The translations under genes and the position numbers were made by a program. Positions 36,268 to 45,736 of a DNA stretch of 64,000 nucleotides are shown one piece after another. Position 1 is the stretch's first letter. The number at the start of each line of letters is the position of its first letter. Source of the DNA: RPQJ01 sp963726665 (GTDB lineage: Bacteria > Pseudomonadota > Gammaproteobacteria > Steroidobacterales > Steroidobacteraceae); assembly GCA_963726665.1 (NCBI GenBank), contig CAVSDW010000017.1, forward strand, positions 62,001 to 126,000. The letters are read 5' to 3'. The notes under the pieces are model-generated. The model was not told where the DNA came from and searched no databases. It worked only from the letters and a program-made list of their open reading frames with translations.

Positions 36268-37440
36268 ATGAGACGCATCATTCTCGCGTCGCTCGCCGCG
36301 TCGCTGATCGGATTCACGGCCGCCGCAAGCGCGGCGAAGGCGTCGAAGGCGACGCCGCCACAGATCGACGTGATGACGCAGAACCAGTACATCGGTGCCG
36401 ACATCGCTCCCCTGATCGCGGCGATCGGCACGCGAAGGCTTCAACGACGCGGTGGTCACGGCACTCGAGCAGGTCTCCGACAACCGCACTGCGGAGTCGC
36501 GTTTCCAAGCTCGCAGGGCAGATTTCCGGGCGACGACCTCACCTCGTCGGTCTCCAGGAAGTCTGGACGCTGACGTGCATCCCGGCGCTGCCTCAGTACG
36601 GCGGCTATCCGTGCAATGACCCGAGCATTGCAGCGGGGATTCGGGGATCACCTGAGCCTGACCATGACGCGCACTCGGCAACAGCTACAAGGTGGCCGCG
36701 GTCGTTGAGAACTTCACGGTGAATTCCTACGAGGATCCCGACACCCATGTTGTGTACCCGGGAATTCCGTTCTTCGTCAATGGACGTGCCCGCCTTCCTG
36801 CAGGTCATGGACCGTGACGTGATCCTGGCGCGGAGCGACGTCCCGCGACACCGTACGCATACCCCTGCACGAAACCGTCTGCGGACGGTTGCAACTACTA
36901 CTGGGATCTTCCGCTGGGTGCATTGGGGTCGGTGAAGCGCGGTTTTGTCGCCGTCGATGCGACCGTCAATGGCACGCCGTATCGATTCGTCAACACGCAC
37001 CTGGAAGTCGAAGCCGGGGGTGGAATCCCGGGAGAGGTCCAGGCGCTGCAGGCCAATGAGTTGCTCACGACCGTTCTCGGCACGACTCCAGGGAGCCTCA
37101 GGCTGATCGTCGTCGGCGATTTCAATTCCTCGCCGAACGATGCCGCATCGAGGTCTTCCCGACTCCTTACACGCAGACTGACCCTGTCCGGCATGTGTTC
37201 GATGACTGGCTCCTGCGCCCAGGCAACGTGGCGGGCCTCAGCTGCTGCCAGCTCGAGGATCTCTCGAACCGGTGTCCATCCTGTCACGAAGAATCGACCT
37301 GATCTTCAGCCGTGAAATGCCGACGTCAGGTCAAGGACGCGCGGCTGATCGGCGAGGTCGCTGCGGATCGGCTCGCACCGCCGGGCCGTGGCCTCTGGCC
37401 GTCTGACCACGCATCCGTCGCGGCCGGGCTGCAGTACTGA
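36268..37440 (+). pseudogene. exported endonuclease/exonuclease/phosphatase family protein (frameshifted)
   Basis: Start ATG 36268 with GGAGGGG upstream; signal peptide MRRIILASLAASLIGFTAAASAA. EEP-fold motifs appear in order: QIDVMTQNQYIGADIAPLI (first Asn), HLVGLQEVW (metal-binding Glu), RFVNTHLEVE, LIVVGDFNSSP (catalytic DxN), and GLWPSDHASVAAGLQY (final SDH). About 390 residues, with at least six frame changes and stop TGA at 37438-37440. All catalytic motifs survive. Such secreted enzymes cut DNA, sphingomyelin or phosphoinositides; the substrate cannot be told. Shares its leader with the PhoD-like gene, so both may be induced together. Confidence 0.82.
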
Positions 37441-37456
37441 TCAAATGAGCTGACCA

Positions 37457-37494
37457 GGGGGCGTCCCGTTTCTGCGGGACGCCCTCTTTCGTTT
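37457..37494 (+). terminator. intrinsic terminator of the EEP gene
   Basis: GGGCGTCCCG / CGGGACGCCC is a 10-bp perfect stem with loop TTTCTG, followed by TCTTTCGTTT. It lies 18 bases after the stop. Confidence 0.88.
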
Positions 37495-37563
37495 CCATTG
37501 AGGCCGCCACGGACTCCGGGCAGCGCTTCCTACGACGATGTGAACGCCGGGACGCGCAGTAAG

Positions 37564-37851
37564 TCAGCGCTGCGCTTCGCGCGCAGCCTCGTACTGCGAC
37601 GGCGTCATCCGCGCGTGTGCGAGGTACTCACGCAGGTGCCGCACGGCGCTCTTGTCCAGCGTGTTGCCGTGATGCGGGCGGTGCAGGATGCCTTCCGCGC
37701 CGTTCAACTTGACGCGGACCCTGGCCCCCGACAGCGACTCGACGTCCGCACCCACGTGATTCAGCAGCGACTCGACCTCGCGCCAGTGGATGTTCGCGCT
37801 GATCGGGTCGTGGAAGATCGTCTGCAGCAACTGCTCGTGCTTGTGGCTCAT
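37564..37851 (-). CDS. HicA-like small protein, no adjacent HicB
   Basis: 95 residues from ATG 37851, chosen over longer forms because MSHKHEQLLQTIFHDPISANIHWREVESLLNHVGADVE is a natural start. The fold matches HicA-like dsRNA-binding toxins, with conserved His in GILHRPHHGNTLDKSAVRHLREYL. HicA toxins cleave mRNA and are normally paired with HicB; no antitoxin candidate is visible on either side. Sequences of this type are also found as solitary genes annotated HicA-like. Toxicity is therefore uncertain. Intact. Confidence 0.75.
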   Translation of the reverse strand: MSHKHEQLLQTIFHDPISANIHWREVESLLNHVGADVESLSGARVRVKLNGAEGILHRPHHGNTLDKSAVRHLREYLAHARMTPSQYEAAREAQR

Positions 37852-38035
37852 GGCGTTCCCGCCCTTCGCAAGACACCGCTCCCGAGCATAGCGGATCGTC
37901 CGGAACCGTCCCTTGCGGACTACCGCAATGCAGGCACGGCCGAGTCGCGGTTTACCGCGGCGCCGGGGTCTGGCCGTAGCGGCGGGAACCGCGCATCCTG
38001 TCCCTGCATTCGGGCGTGCCGCCCGGGTCGCGACG

Positions 38036-41000
38036 ATGACGACGCACAAGGTCGCACGCTGGTTTCCCTGGCTGCTGGGCGCCGCCGCCCTGGCTGCGGT
38101 CGTGCTGGTCGTGCTCCACGCGACCGAAGAACGCGAATTCGTCGCCCTTCTCGAACAGGCGCGACCCTGGTGGCTGCTGTGGGCGGTCGGCCTGCAGGCT
38201 GCGACCTACGTGGCGCAGGCCGAGGTCTGGCGAATCGTGCTGGGCCGCGCCGGCACCCACCTGCCCTTCGGCATCGCCTGTCGGCTGAGCCTCGCCAAGT
38301 TGTTCGTGGACCAGGCGCTTCCATCCCTTGGCGTGAGTGGCGCAGTCGTGGTGACTCAGGCGCTCGAGGCAAGGGGCCAGCCGAGATCCGCGGTGATGGC
38401 AACGATCGCGGTGGACGTGGCCTCGTACTTCGCGGCCTACGTGCTCTGCCTCGCGGCGGCGCTCGCAATCCTGGTCGGCAAGGGCCAGGCGAGCGCACTC
38501 GTCCTGGCCGTGGCGGCACTCTTCTTCGTCTTCGGTACCTCGCTCGTCATCGCCGTGCTCTCGCTGTCCGGCCGCGTCCCAGGTGCCTGGACGGGCCGTC
38601 TGCTCAAGGTGCCTGGCATCGGCCGTGCAGTAACGCTGCTGCAGCAGGCGGAACCGCACCTGGCCCGCAATCCCAGCGTGCTCGCGCGTTCGACGGTCCT
38701 GCAGTTGCTGATCTTCGTGCTCGATGCCGCGACGATCTGGGTACTGGTCCGCGCGCTCGGTACCGCTGCGAGTCCCGGCGCCGTGTTCGCCAGCTTCATG
38801 ATTTCCTCGCTGCTGCGCACCTTCGGCTTCATGCCCGGCGGACTCGGCGTATTCGAGGCGGCATCCGTCGCGACGCTCGCACTGGCAGGTATCCCGGTGG
38901 CGGTCGGCCTGTCGGCGACCCTGCTCTTCCGGGGTCTCAGCTTCTGGCTGCCGATGCTGCCCGGCCTCGCGTTCTCCCGTCGCCTCGCGGCCCGACCCGG
39001 GGACGCGGCGACGCCCGCGAACGGCTCGAAGTACTGGACCATGGCGCCGGAGGCGGTCACGGAGCAACTGCACGCGCCTGCAGGCGGCCTGTCGAGCGAA
39101 GAGGCGGAGCGCCGCCTCGCGGAATTCGGCCCCAACGAGTTGAGCGAGACGCGAGGGATTCACGAGGCTCGGCGTGCTGTGGAACCAGCTTCGCAGCCCC
39201 CTCCTCCTGCTGCTGCTGTTCGCTGCGGGCGTATCGGTGCTCACCGGCGAATGGGTCGACGCGGTCATCGTGCTCGCCATCGTCGTGGCCAGTGTCGGCA
39301 TCGGCTATACGCGCGAATACCGCGCCCAGTCCGCGGCGGCGGAACTGCGCGCGCGCGTGCAGGTGCACGCGAACGTGCTCCGCGACGGCAAGCCGCGGGC
39401 GGTCCCGATCGGGGAGATCGTCCCCGGCGACGTCGCGCTCCTGTCCGCAGGCAGCGTGGTGCCGGCCGACACCCTCCTGCTCGAGGCGGCCGACTGCTAC
39501 GTCAACGAGTCGGTGCTGACGGGCGAGAGTTTTCCGGTGCGGAAGCGGCCGGGCGCCGTCGCGGCCGATGCCCCGCTCGCCCGGCGCTATAACTGTCTCT
39601 ACCTCGGCACCAACGTGCGCAGCGGTACGGCCCGGTGCCTCGTCGTGCACACCGGACGGGCCACCGAGTTCGGCGCCATCGCGCACCGGCTCACGTTACG
39701 GCCACCCGAGACCGAATTCGACCGGGGCATCCGCCACTTCGGCTACCTGCTCACGAGCGCGATGACGGTGATGACCGTGCTGGTGCTCGTCGCCAATCTC
39801 CTGCTCGACCGGCCACTGGTCGAGACGCTGCTCTTCTCGATCGCACTGGCCGTGGGCTTGAGCCCCGAACTGCTGCCGGCGATCCTGAGCATCAACCTCG
39901 CGCGCGGCGCGAGCGCCATGGCCGCACACGGCGTGCTGGTGCGACGCCTGAACGCGATCGAGAACCTGGGCAGCATGGACGTGCTCTGCACGGACAAGAC
40001 CGGAACGCTTACCGAAGGCATCGTGAAGATGCACGGCGCGTGGGCGCCCGACGGCACGGCGTCCGCGACGGTCATGGAACTCGCCGCAATCAATGCCGGC
40101 CTGCAGTCGGGTCTCGTCAATCCGCTGGACGAAGCGATCCTGCAGGAGCACCGGCCAGCGGCCGGCAGCCGTCGAAAAGGTCGGCGAAGTGCCGTACGAC
40201 TTCGTGCGCAAGCGACTGAGCGTCGCCGTGCGTGATGCCTCCGGCCTGCGGCTCGTCACCAAGGGAGCATTCGAGCAGGTGCTCGCCGCCTGCACGAGCG
40301 TCGCCGGCGGCGCGGCACTGGACGACCCGGGCCGCAACGCGCTCAGGGAACGGGCGTCGGGATGGACGCACCAGGGGATCCGCGTACTGGCCGTCGCCTC
40401 CCGCAGCCTCGAGGACTCGACGCCTGTCGACCGTGACGTCGAGCACGACCTCGTGTTCCAAGGATTCCTGAGCTTCCTCGATCGCCCGAAGGAAGGCGTG
40501 TCGGCGGCGATCGTCGACCTCGCGAAGCTCGGCGTCTCGCTCAAGCTCATCACCGGGGACGCGGGCCCCGTGGCTCGCCACGTCGCGGCCGCCGTCGGCA
40601 TGCCGCACGAGCGCGTGCTCTCCGGGCAGCAGCTCGACGAGCTGCACGACGAGGCGCTCTGGCAGGCGGCGGAACACACCGACCTCTTCGTCGAGGTGGA
40701 CCCGAACCAGAAGGAACGCATCATCCTCGCGCTCAAGAAGACCGGCCACGTGGTCGGGTTCCTCGGCGACGGCATCAACGACGCTCCCGCCATGCACGCC
40801 GCCGACACCAGCCTGTCGGTCGAGGGCGCCGTGGACGTCGCGCGCGAGGCAGCCGACTTCGTGCTGCTCGAGAGCGACCTCGACGTCATCCGCCGGGGCA
40901 TCGAGGAAGGCCGGCGCACCTTCGCCAACACACTCAAGTACATCCTCACGACCACGAGCGCGAACCTCGGCAACATGATCAGCATGGCGGTCGTGTCGCT

Positions 41001-41526
41001 GTTCCTGCCCTTCCTGCCGCTGCTCGCGGGCCAGATCCTGCTCAACAACTTCCTCTCGGACGTTCCGGCGGTCGGGCTTGCGGGCGACAGCGTGGACCGC
41101 GAACTGGTCGAGCGGCCGAGGCGCTGGAACATGCGCTTCCTCGGTCGCTTCATGATCGAGTTCGGCCTGATGAGCTCGGTGTTCGACTTTCTCACCTTCG
41201 GCCTGCTGCTGTGGGGATTCGCGGCAGGACCCGAGGTGTTCCGCACCGGGTGGTTCGTCGAATCGCTGCTGACCGAGCTCGTGATCGCGCTGGTCGTGCG
41301 GACGCGACGGCCGTTCTGGCGCAGCCGGCCGGGCGGCGTGCTCCTGTGGAGTTCGCTTGCCGTGGTCCTGGTGGCCGTCGCGATTCCCTGGCTGCCCGGT
41401 GCGGCGCTGCTCGGGTTCACGCCGCTGCCCGCAATCGTGATGCTGTCGCTGGCGGCGGTCGTGGCGCTCTACGTCGCGAGCACCGAGGTACTCAAGGCCA
41501 GCTTCTATCGCCGGCGCGACGCGTGA
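38036..41526 (+). CDS. flippase-like (LPG-synthase TM) domain fused to MgtA-type P-type ATPase (two frameshifts)
   Basis: About 1160 residues. N-terminal 330: eight or so membrane helices of the UPF0104/lysylphosphatidylglycerol-synthase TM type (WWLLWAVGLQAATYVAQAEVWRIVLGRAG, FVDQALPSLGVSGAVVVTQAL, SLLRTFGFMPGGLGVFEAASVATLALAG). Without a stop, a 15-residue linker leads to YWTMAPEAVTEQLHAPAGGLSSEEAERRL, the start of a P-type ATPase. Then VLTGESFPVRKR (actuator TGES), VGLSPELLPAILSINLARGA, VLCTDKTGTLTEG (phosphorylated Asp about residue 650), LITGDAGPVARHVA and VVGFLGDGINDAPA; the order and PELLP helix match Mg2+ pumps of the MgtA/MgtB group. Single-base shifts near 39165 and 40140 break the ATPase but not the junction. 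Confidence 0.86.
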
Positions 41527-41803
41527 CGGGACCGGTCCAACCGACGCGCCGCATCCGGACGAAGCGTATGCCTTCCTCGAATTCATGCTGCGACCGGACA
41601 TCGCCGCGCGAAACGCCAATTACGTCGGGAACGCCACGATGAATGCAGCTGCGGTGGGCAAGGTGGACGCCACCTTGCGCGACGACGCTTCGCTCTACCC
41701 ACCACCGGACGTGCGTGCCCGGCTCCAGCCGCTGCGTGGCCGCACGCAGGCCGAAAGCCGGGACGAGAGCCGCATCTGGACGCGCTTCCTGACCGGCCAA
41801 TAG
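41525..41803 (+). pseudogene. C-terminal fragment of a polyamine ABC-transporter binding protein (PotD/PotF-like)
   Basis: Reads DEAYAFLEFMLRPDIAARNANYVGNATMN and continues to SRIWTRFLTGQ with a TAG at 41801-41803. This is the last 80 or so residues of spermidine/putrescine-binding proteins, where the YVGNATMNAAA part lines the ligand pocket. The 5' three quarters of the gene are missing; the reading frame begins inside the end of the ATPase gene. No membrane or ATPase transporter genes are nearby. A genuine relic, probably from a deletion. Confidence 0.8.
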
Positions 41804-41830
41804 CACGCGCCCGGTCTTCAGTCGCACGCG

Positions 41831-42691
41831 TCAACCGGCGGCGGCCAGCGTCCCGCTCTGGTAATCGCGGATCGCCTGCTGGATCTCTTCCGGCGTATTC
41901 ATCACGAACGGCCCGTACTGCACGACCCGCTCACCGATCGGCTTGCCACCGAGCATCAGCAGCCTCGCGCCCCCCGCGCCGGCGAGGAGACGCACCTCGT
42001 CGCCGGGCGTGAGCAGGCCCGCGGCGCGGAACGGCAAGGCTCCCGATTCCTCGCCCACCACGGCGTCGCCCTCGTACATGTACAGGAACACGTTGTGCTC
42101 GGGCGGCGTCGGGATCGTCGCCGCGGCACCCGCAGGCAGCCGCAGGTCGAAATACAGCGGCTCGGTCGAAAGGCCGCCGATCGGGCCGGAGGTTGCCCGG
42201 CCCTGCTGCTCGAGCGCACCCGCGATTACGCGCACTTCACCACCACCGGGCAACGGCACGGTCGGGATTTCGGCGGCGGGAATGCCGCGATAGGCGGCCG
42301 GCTTCATCTTTTCGCGCGCCGGGAGATTGATCCACAGCTGGAAGCCGCGCATGCGGCCGTTGGCCTGCTGCGGCATCTCGGAGTGGATCACGCCGCGGCC
42401 AGCCGTCATCCACTGCACGTCGCCCGGCCCGATGTCGCCACGATTGCCGAGGACGTCTTCGTGCCGCATGACTCCGTCGAGCATGTAGGTCACGGTCTCG
42501 AAGCCGCGGTGCGGGTGCGACGGGAATCCGGCGAGGTAGTCGTCCGGATCGTCGGAGAAGAATTCGTCGAGCATCAGGAACGGATCGAAGCGCTGGTAGG
42601 GTCCGCTGCCGAGGCTGCGCCTGAGCTTGACGCCGGCGCCGTCGGACGCCGCGACCGACTCGATCACGGCCTGGAGGCGTCGGGCGGTCAT
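41831..42691 (-). CDS. pirin family protein
   Basis: 286 residues, intact bicupin. FDPFLMLDEFFSDDPDDYLAGFPSHPHRGFETVTYMLDGVMRHEDVLGNRGDIGPGDVQWMTAGRGVIHSEMP carries the iron-binding His-His-His-Glu set and the WMTAGRGVxHSE signature. The second cupin contains HNVFLYMYEGDAVVG. Bacterial pirins act as quercetinases or redox-sensing partners; here the role is probably detoxification, given the adjacent DoxX, azoreductase and LysR genes. Its ATG overlaps the DoxX stop by four bases. Confidence 0.93.
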   Translation of the reverse strand: MTARRLQAVIESVAASDGAGVKLRRSLGSGPYQRFDPFLMLDEFFSDDPDDYLAGFPSHPHRGFETVTYMLDGVMRHEDVLGNRGDIGPGDVQWMTAGRGVIHSEMPQQANGRMRGFQLWINLPAREKMKPAAYRGIPAAEIPTVPLPGGGEVRVIAGALEQQGRATSGPIGGLSTEPLYFDLRLPAGAAATIPTPPEHNVFLYMYEGDAVVGEESGALPFRAAGLLTPGDEVRLLAGAGGARLLMLGGKPIGERVVQYGPFVMNTPEEIQQAIRDYQSGTLAAAG

Positions 42692-43101
42692 GAGCGGCCC
42701 GCTGCTGGCTCGGCCTGGGCCAAGCGCCGCGCGTCGAGCGACCACTCACCCGGGCCGCGGGCGACCAGCAGCAGGAATCCGCCGGCCATGGCGAGGTTCT
42801 TCATGAACATGATGAACTGCACCTGGTCGCCGAGCGCGCGATGGAAGATGAGTGCCGACACGATGCAGAAACCTGCGAGCAGGAAGGCCGCAAGGCGTGT
42901 GCGGTAGCCGAGGATGATGGCGATCGAACCGCCCACCTCGAGCGCGATCACGAGCGGCAGCAGCGCGCCCGGCACGCCCATCGCGGCCATGTAGCCCTGC
43001 GCGCCGTCGTAGCCGGCGATCTTGCCGAGGCCACTGACCAGGAAGATGGCCGAGATCAGCACGCGGCCGGTGAAGTCGAGGAAGTTCTGCTGTGTGTTCA
43101 C
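42688..43101 (-). CDS. DoxX family membrane protein
   Basis: 137 residues, GTG start at 43101 behind GGAGGACAAC. Four membrane helices: LDFTGRVLISAIFLVSGLGKI with the DoxX-typical SGxxKI, GALLPLVIALEVGGSIAIILGY, RLAAFLLAGFCIVSALIFH and FMKNLAMAGGFLLLVA (the KNLALAGG pattern). DoxX proteins sit in redox or thiosulfate-oxidation contexts. Operon partner of the pirin gene (ATGA overlap), with the azoreductase gene 70 bases upstream. Confidence 0.93.
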   Translation of the reverse strand: MNTQQNFLDFTGRVLISAIFLVSGLGKIAGYDGAQGYMAAMGVPGALLPLVIALEVGGSIAIILGYRTRLAAFLLAGFCIVSALIFHRALGDQVQFIMFMKNLAMAGGFLLLVARGPGEWSLDARRLAQAEPAAGRS

Positions 43102-43171
43102 GTTGTCCTCCAATTCAATATTTTGCAGGATGGAAACTGCGATCGCCTGCGGTATCGGGATGCGGGTCAAG

Positions 43172-43780
43172 TCAGGCCGCCAGCTGACCGATGCGCGCAA
43201 CGGCGTTTGCGACCGCCGCGCTGCGCTGGTCCGCGCCGAGCGCCAGCCCTTCGGCGTACACGAACTCGACGTCGCGGATCCCGATGAACCCGAGGAACTG
43301 TCGCACGTATGCGGTCTGAAGGTCCGACGGCGTGCCCGCGTGGCGCCCTCCACGCGTCGCGAAGACGTAGGCTTTCTTGCCCTTGAGCAGCCCTTCCGGA
43401 CCCTCGGCCGTGTAGCGGAACGTCACCCCGGCGCGGGCCACGTGATCGAAGTAGGCCTTGAGCGTCGAAGGCACGCCGAAGTTGTACATGGGCAGACCGA
43501 TGACGATGACGTCCGCGCGCTCGAGTTCGGCAATGAGCCGATCCGACTCCGCCACGACTCGCTGCTGGTCGAGGGTCCTCTCGGCGGCTGGGGTCGTGAA
43601 CGCCTGGAACCGATCGGCCGTGAGGTGCGGGACCGGCTCGCGCGCGAGGTCGCGGACGATCACGTCGGCCCCTGGCGCGGTCGGCACTCCGCGCAGCGCA
43701 TCGACGAACTCGGCAGCCAGGCGGGACGACTGGGCGTCTTCGCCGTGAAGGCTGCTGTTGATCTGCAGGATGGTGGTCAT
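43172..43780 (-). CDS. azoR: FMN-dependent NADH:quinone oxidoreductase/azoreductase
   Basis: 202 residues from ATG 43780. TTILQINSSLHGEDAQSSRLAAEFVDAL is the flavodoxin-like phosphate loop; VIVIGLPMYNFGVPSTLKAYFDHVARAGVTFRYTAEGPEGLLKGKKAYVFATRGG contains the MYNFxxPxxLKxxxD FMN-binding motif and the RGG loop of AzoR. Two-electron reduction of quinones and azo compounds protects against thiol stress. Divergent from a LysR gene with a palindromic site between. Intact. Confidence 0.95.
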   Translation of the reverse strand: MTTILQINSSLHGEDAQSSRLAAEFVDALRGVPTAPGADVIVRDLAREPVPHLTADRFQAFTTPAAERTLDQQRVVAESDRLIAELERADVIVIGLPMYNFGVPSTLKAYFDHVARAGVTFRYTAEGPEGLLKGKKAYVFATRGGRHAGTPSDLQTAYVRQFLGFIGIRDVEFVYAEGLALGADQRSAAVANAVARIGQLAA

Positions 43781-43841
43781 CGCTTTTCCTCTGGGTTTCC
43801 CGTGAGCGAGCAGTGGGTTGCTCTGTGGGAGTGCATTTTCC

Positions 43842-43901
43842 ATCTATCCATTGAATTAAAAAGACGATAATTTAGGGTCAAACAGATCTACCTGGATAGA
43901 T
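43842..43901. promoter_or_regulatory. inverted-repeat site between azoR and LysR genes
   Basis: ATCTATCCA (43842-43850) and TGGATAGAT (43893-43901) are exact inverse copies 42 bases apart in an A+T-rich gap. The pair suits a LysR-type tetramer that bends DNA between two half-sites and controls both divergent promoters. The right arm ends two bases before the LysR ATG. Confidence 0.6.
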
Positions 43902-43903
43902 AT

Positions 43904-44872
43904 ATGTCCCAGCCACGTATTACTCTCGACCAATGGAACGCACTGGTCACGGTCGTCGAGGCGGGCGGTTATGCGCAGGCTTCGAACCGGCTGCACCGCA
44001 CCCAGTCCACGGTCACCTACACGATCAAGAAGCTCGAGGACCTGCTCGGCGTGAAGGTCTTCGAACTGCAGGGCCGCAAGGCCGTGCTCACCCCGATCGG
44101 CGAGGTGCTGTACCGGCGGGGCCGGGCGCTGGTGGAAGAAGCGGGCCGGCTCGAGCGCGCGACTGCCGAACTCGCACGCGGCTGGGAACCCGAGATCCGT
44201 CTCGCCGTGGACATCATCTTTCCGACCTGGCTCCTGCTCGAGTGCCTCGACGCATTCGGCCAGGAGCATCCCGACACCCGCATCGAGCTCATCGAATCCG
44301 TACTCGGCGGCACGGAAGAAGCCCTCACCGAGGGACGGGCCGACCTCGCGATCGGCGGCGTGGTGCCCGGCGGATTCATGGGCGATCCGCTCATGCAGGT
44401 GCGATTCGTCTGCGCCGCGGCGCCATCCCACCCGCTGCACCAGGGCGGTCGCGCCCTCGGGCTCGACGACCTGCGCCAGCACCGGCACCTGGTCGTGCGG
44501 GATTCCGGGGCGCAGCGCAGCCGCAGCGGCGGCTGGCTGAACGAGAAGCGCTGGACGGTCACGAACAAGGCGACGTCCATCCGCGCCGCCTGCATGGGCC
44601 TGGGCTACGCGTGGTATCCGGAAGAGAGCATTCGCGCAGAACTCGACTCGGGCGCCCTCGCGCCGCTGCCGCTCGCCGAGGGACGCGAGCGCTACGTCAC
44701 CCTGTACCTCGTTCACGCCGATCGCGACACGGCTGGACCGGGTGTACGGCGGCTGGCCGAGATACTGCGAAACAAGGTCGCCGAGGGCTGCAGGCAGGCA
44801 GCGTTGCAATTGCGACCGGGCGCGCGTGATGATCAGAGTCCATCTTCTCCGCCACCGGAGCCCGCGCCATGA
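43904..44872 (+). CDS. LysR-family transcriptional regulator of the azoR-doxX-pirin operon
   Basis: 322 residues, intact. TLDQWNALVTVVEAGGYAQASNRLHRTQSTVTYTIKKLEDLLGVKVFELQGRKAVLTPIGE is the winged helix-turn-helix. EIRLAVDIIFPTWLLLECLDAFGQEHPDTRIELIESVLGGTEEALTEGRADLAIGG begins the effector domain. Divergent from azoR across the inverted-repeat site, hence the likely redox or electrophile sensor for that operon (inference). Its last bases overlap the next gene start (ATGA). Confidence 0.92.
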   Translation: MSQPRITLDQWNALVTVVEAGGYAQASNRLHRTQSTVTYTIKKLEDLLGVKVFELQGRKAVLTPIGEVLYRRGRALVEEAGRLERATAELARGWEPEIRLAVDIIFPTWLLLECLDAFGQEHPDTRIELIESVLGGTEEALTEGRADLAIGGVVPGGFMGDPLMQVRFVCAAAPSHPLHQGGRALGLDDLRQHRHLVVRDSGAQRSRSGGWLNEKRWTVTNKATSIRAACMGLGYAWYPEESIRAELDSGALAPLPLAEGRERYVTLYLVHADRDTAGPGVRRLAEILRNKVAEGCRQAALQLRPGARDDQSPSSPPPEPAP

Positions 44873-45720
44873 CCACAGGCCGATGTCTCTGCGGCACCGT
44901 CCGCTACGAAATCGATGGTCCGTTCTCGAACATGGCGCACTGCCATTGCTCCATGTGCCGCAAGCACCACGGCTCGCCGTACGCGACCTGGGCCATCGCA
45001 CCGCTCGCTGGGTTCCGCTACACGGGCGGAGAAGAGGCGGTCGGCAGATACGATTCCTCGCCGGGCTTCCGCCGTTCGTTCTGCACGATCTGCGGCTCGG
45101 TGGTGCCCGACGGCCTCGAGTCCGCGGGCGTGGTGATCTGCCCTGCAGGAAATCTCGAGGGTGAGCCCGGCGTCGAGCCCGGCCTGCACATGTTCGTCGG
45201 CTCGAAGGCCCCGTGGTACGAAATCACCGACGGACTGCCGCAGTTCGCCGAGTACCCGCCCCAGTTCGGCATGCAGGCGGCGCCGCGCACTCCGGTCGAT
45301 GCGAGTGCCGACGGAGTGCAGGGCAGCTGCCTCTGCGGCGAGGTCGCCTATGCGATCTCGGGCCCGCCGATCGGGATGTTCTACTGCCATTGCTCGCGGT
45401 GCAGGCTGGGCCGCAGCGCGGCGCACGCGGCCAACGTCTTCTACAAGGCGGACGACCTGCGCTGGGTGCGCGGCCAGGAACTCGTGCAGGAATTCCAGCT
45501 GCCCGAAGCGCAGCGCTTCGGCACCGCTTTCTGCCGCCGCTGCGGAAGCGCCATGCCGCGGGTCTCGCTCGAGCGCAACGTTGCCGTCGTTCCGGCGGGT
45601 TCGCTCGACACCGACCCGGGAATTCGCGCGCAGGCGCACATCTTCGTCGAGTCGAAGGCCGCGTGGGACCGGATCACGGACCAGATCCCGCAGTTCGCCG
45701 GGATGCCGGCCCGCAAGTAG
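44869..45720 (+). CDS. tandem-domain GFA (CENP-V/glutathione-dependent formaldehyde-activating-like) protein
   Basis: 283 residues with two complete GFA units. Unit 1: GRCLCGTVRYEIDGPFSNMAHCHCSMCRKHHG and RSFCTICGSVVPDGLE. Unit 2: GSCLCGEVAYAISGPPIGMFYCHCSRCRLGRS and TAFCRRCGSAMPRVSL. Each has the CxC, CHCxxCR and CxxCG zinc-binding sets. Single-domain GFA proteins use glutathione adducts as substrates; tandem forms are less common. Overlaps the LysR gene end and precedes a GST gene, which supports a thiol-conjugation role. Confidence 0.92.
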   Translation: MTTGRCLCGTVRYEIDGPFSNMAHCHCSMCRKHHGSPYATWAIAPLAGFRYTGGEEAVGRYDSSPGFRRSFCTICGSVVPDGLESAGVVICPAGNLEGEPGVEPGLHMFVGSKAPWYEITDGLPQFAEYPPQFGMQAAPRTPVDASADGVQGSCLCGEVAYAISGPPIGMFYCHCSRCRLGRSAAHAANVFYKADDLRWVRGQELVQEFQLPEAQRFGTAFCRRCGSAMPRVSLERNVAVVPAGSLDTDPGIRAQAHIFVESKAAWDRITDQIPQFAGMPARK

Positions 45721-45736
45721 CGACACGGGGCCTCCG

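Noticed and set aside
37952..39301. Long minus-strand open frame
   Set aside because: Antisense to the flippase-ATPase gene; Arg/Glu/His-rich shadow without motifs.
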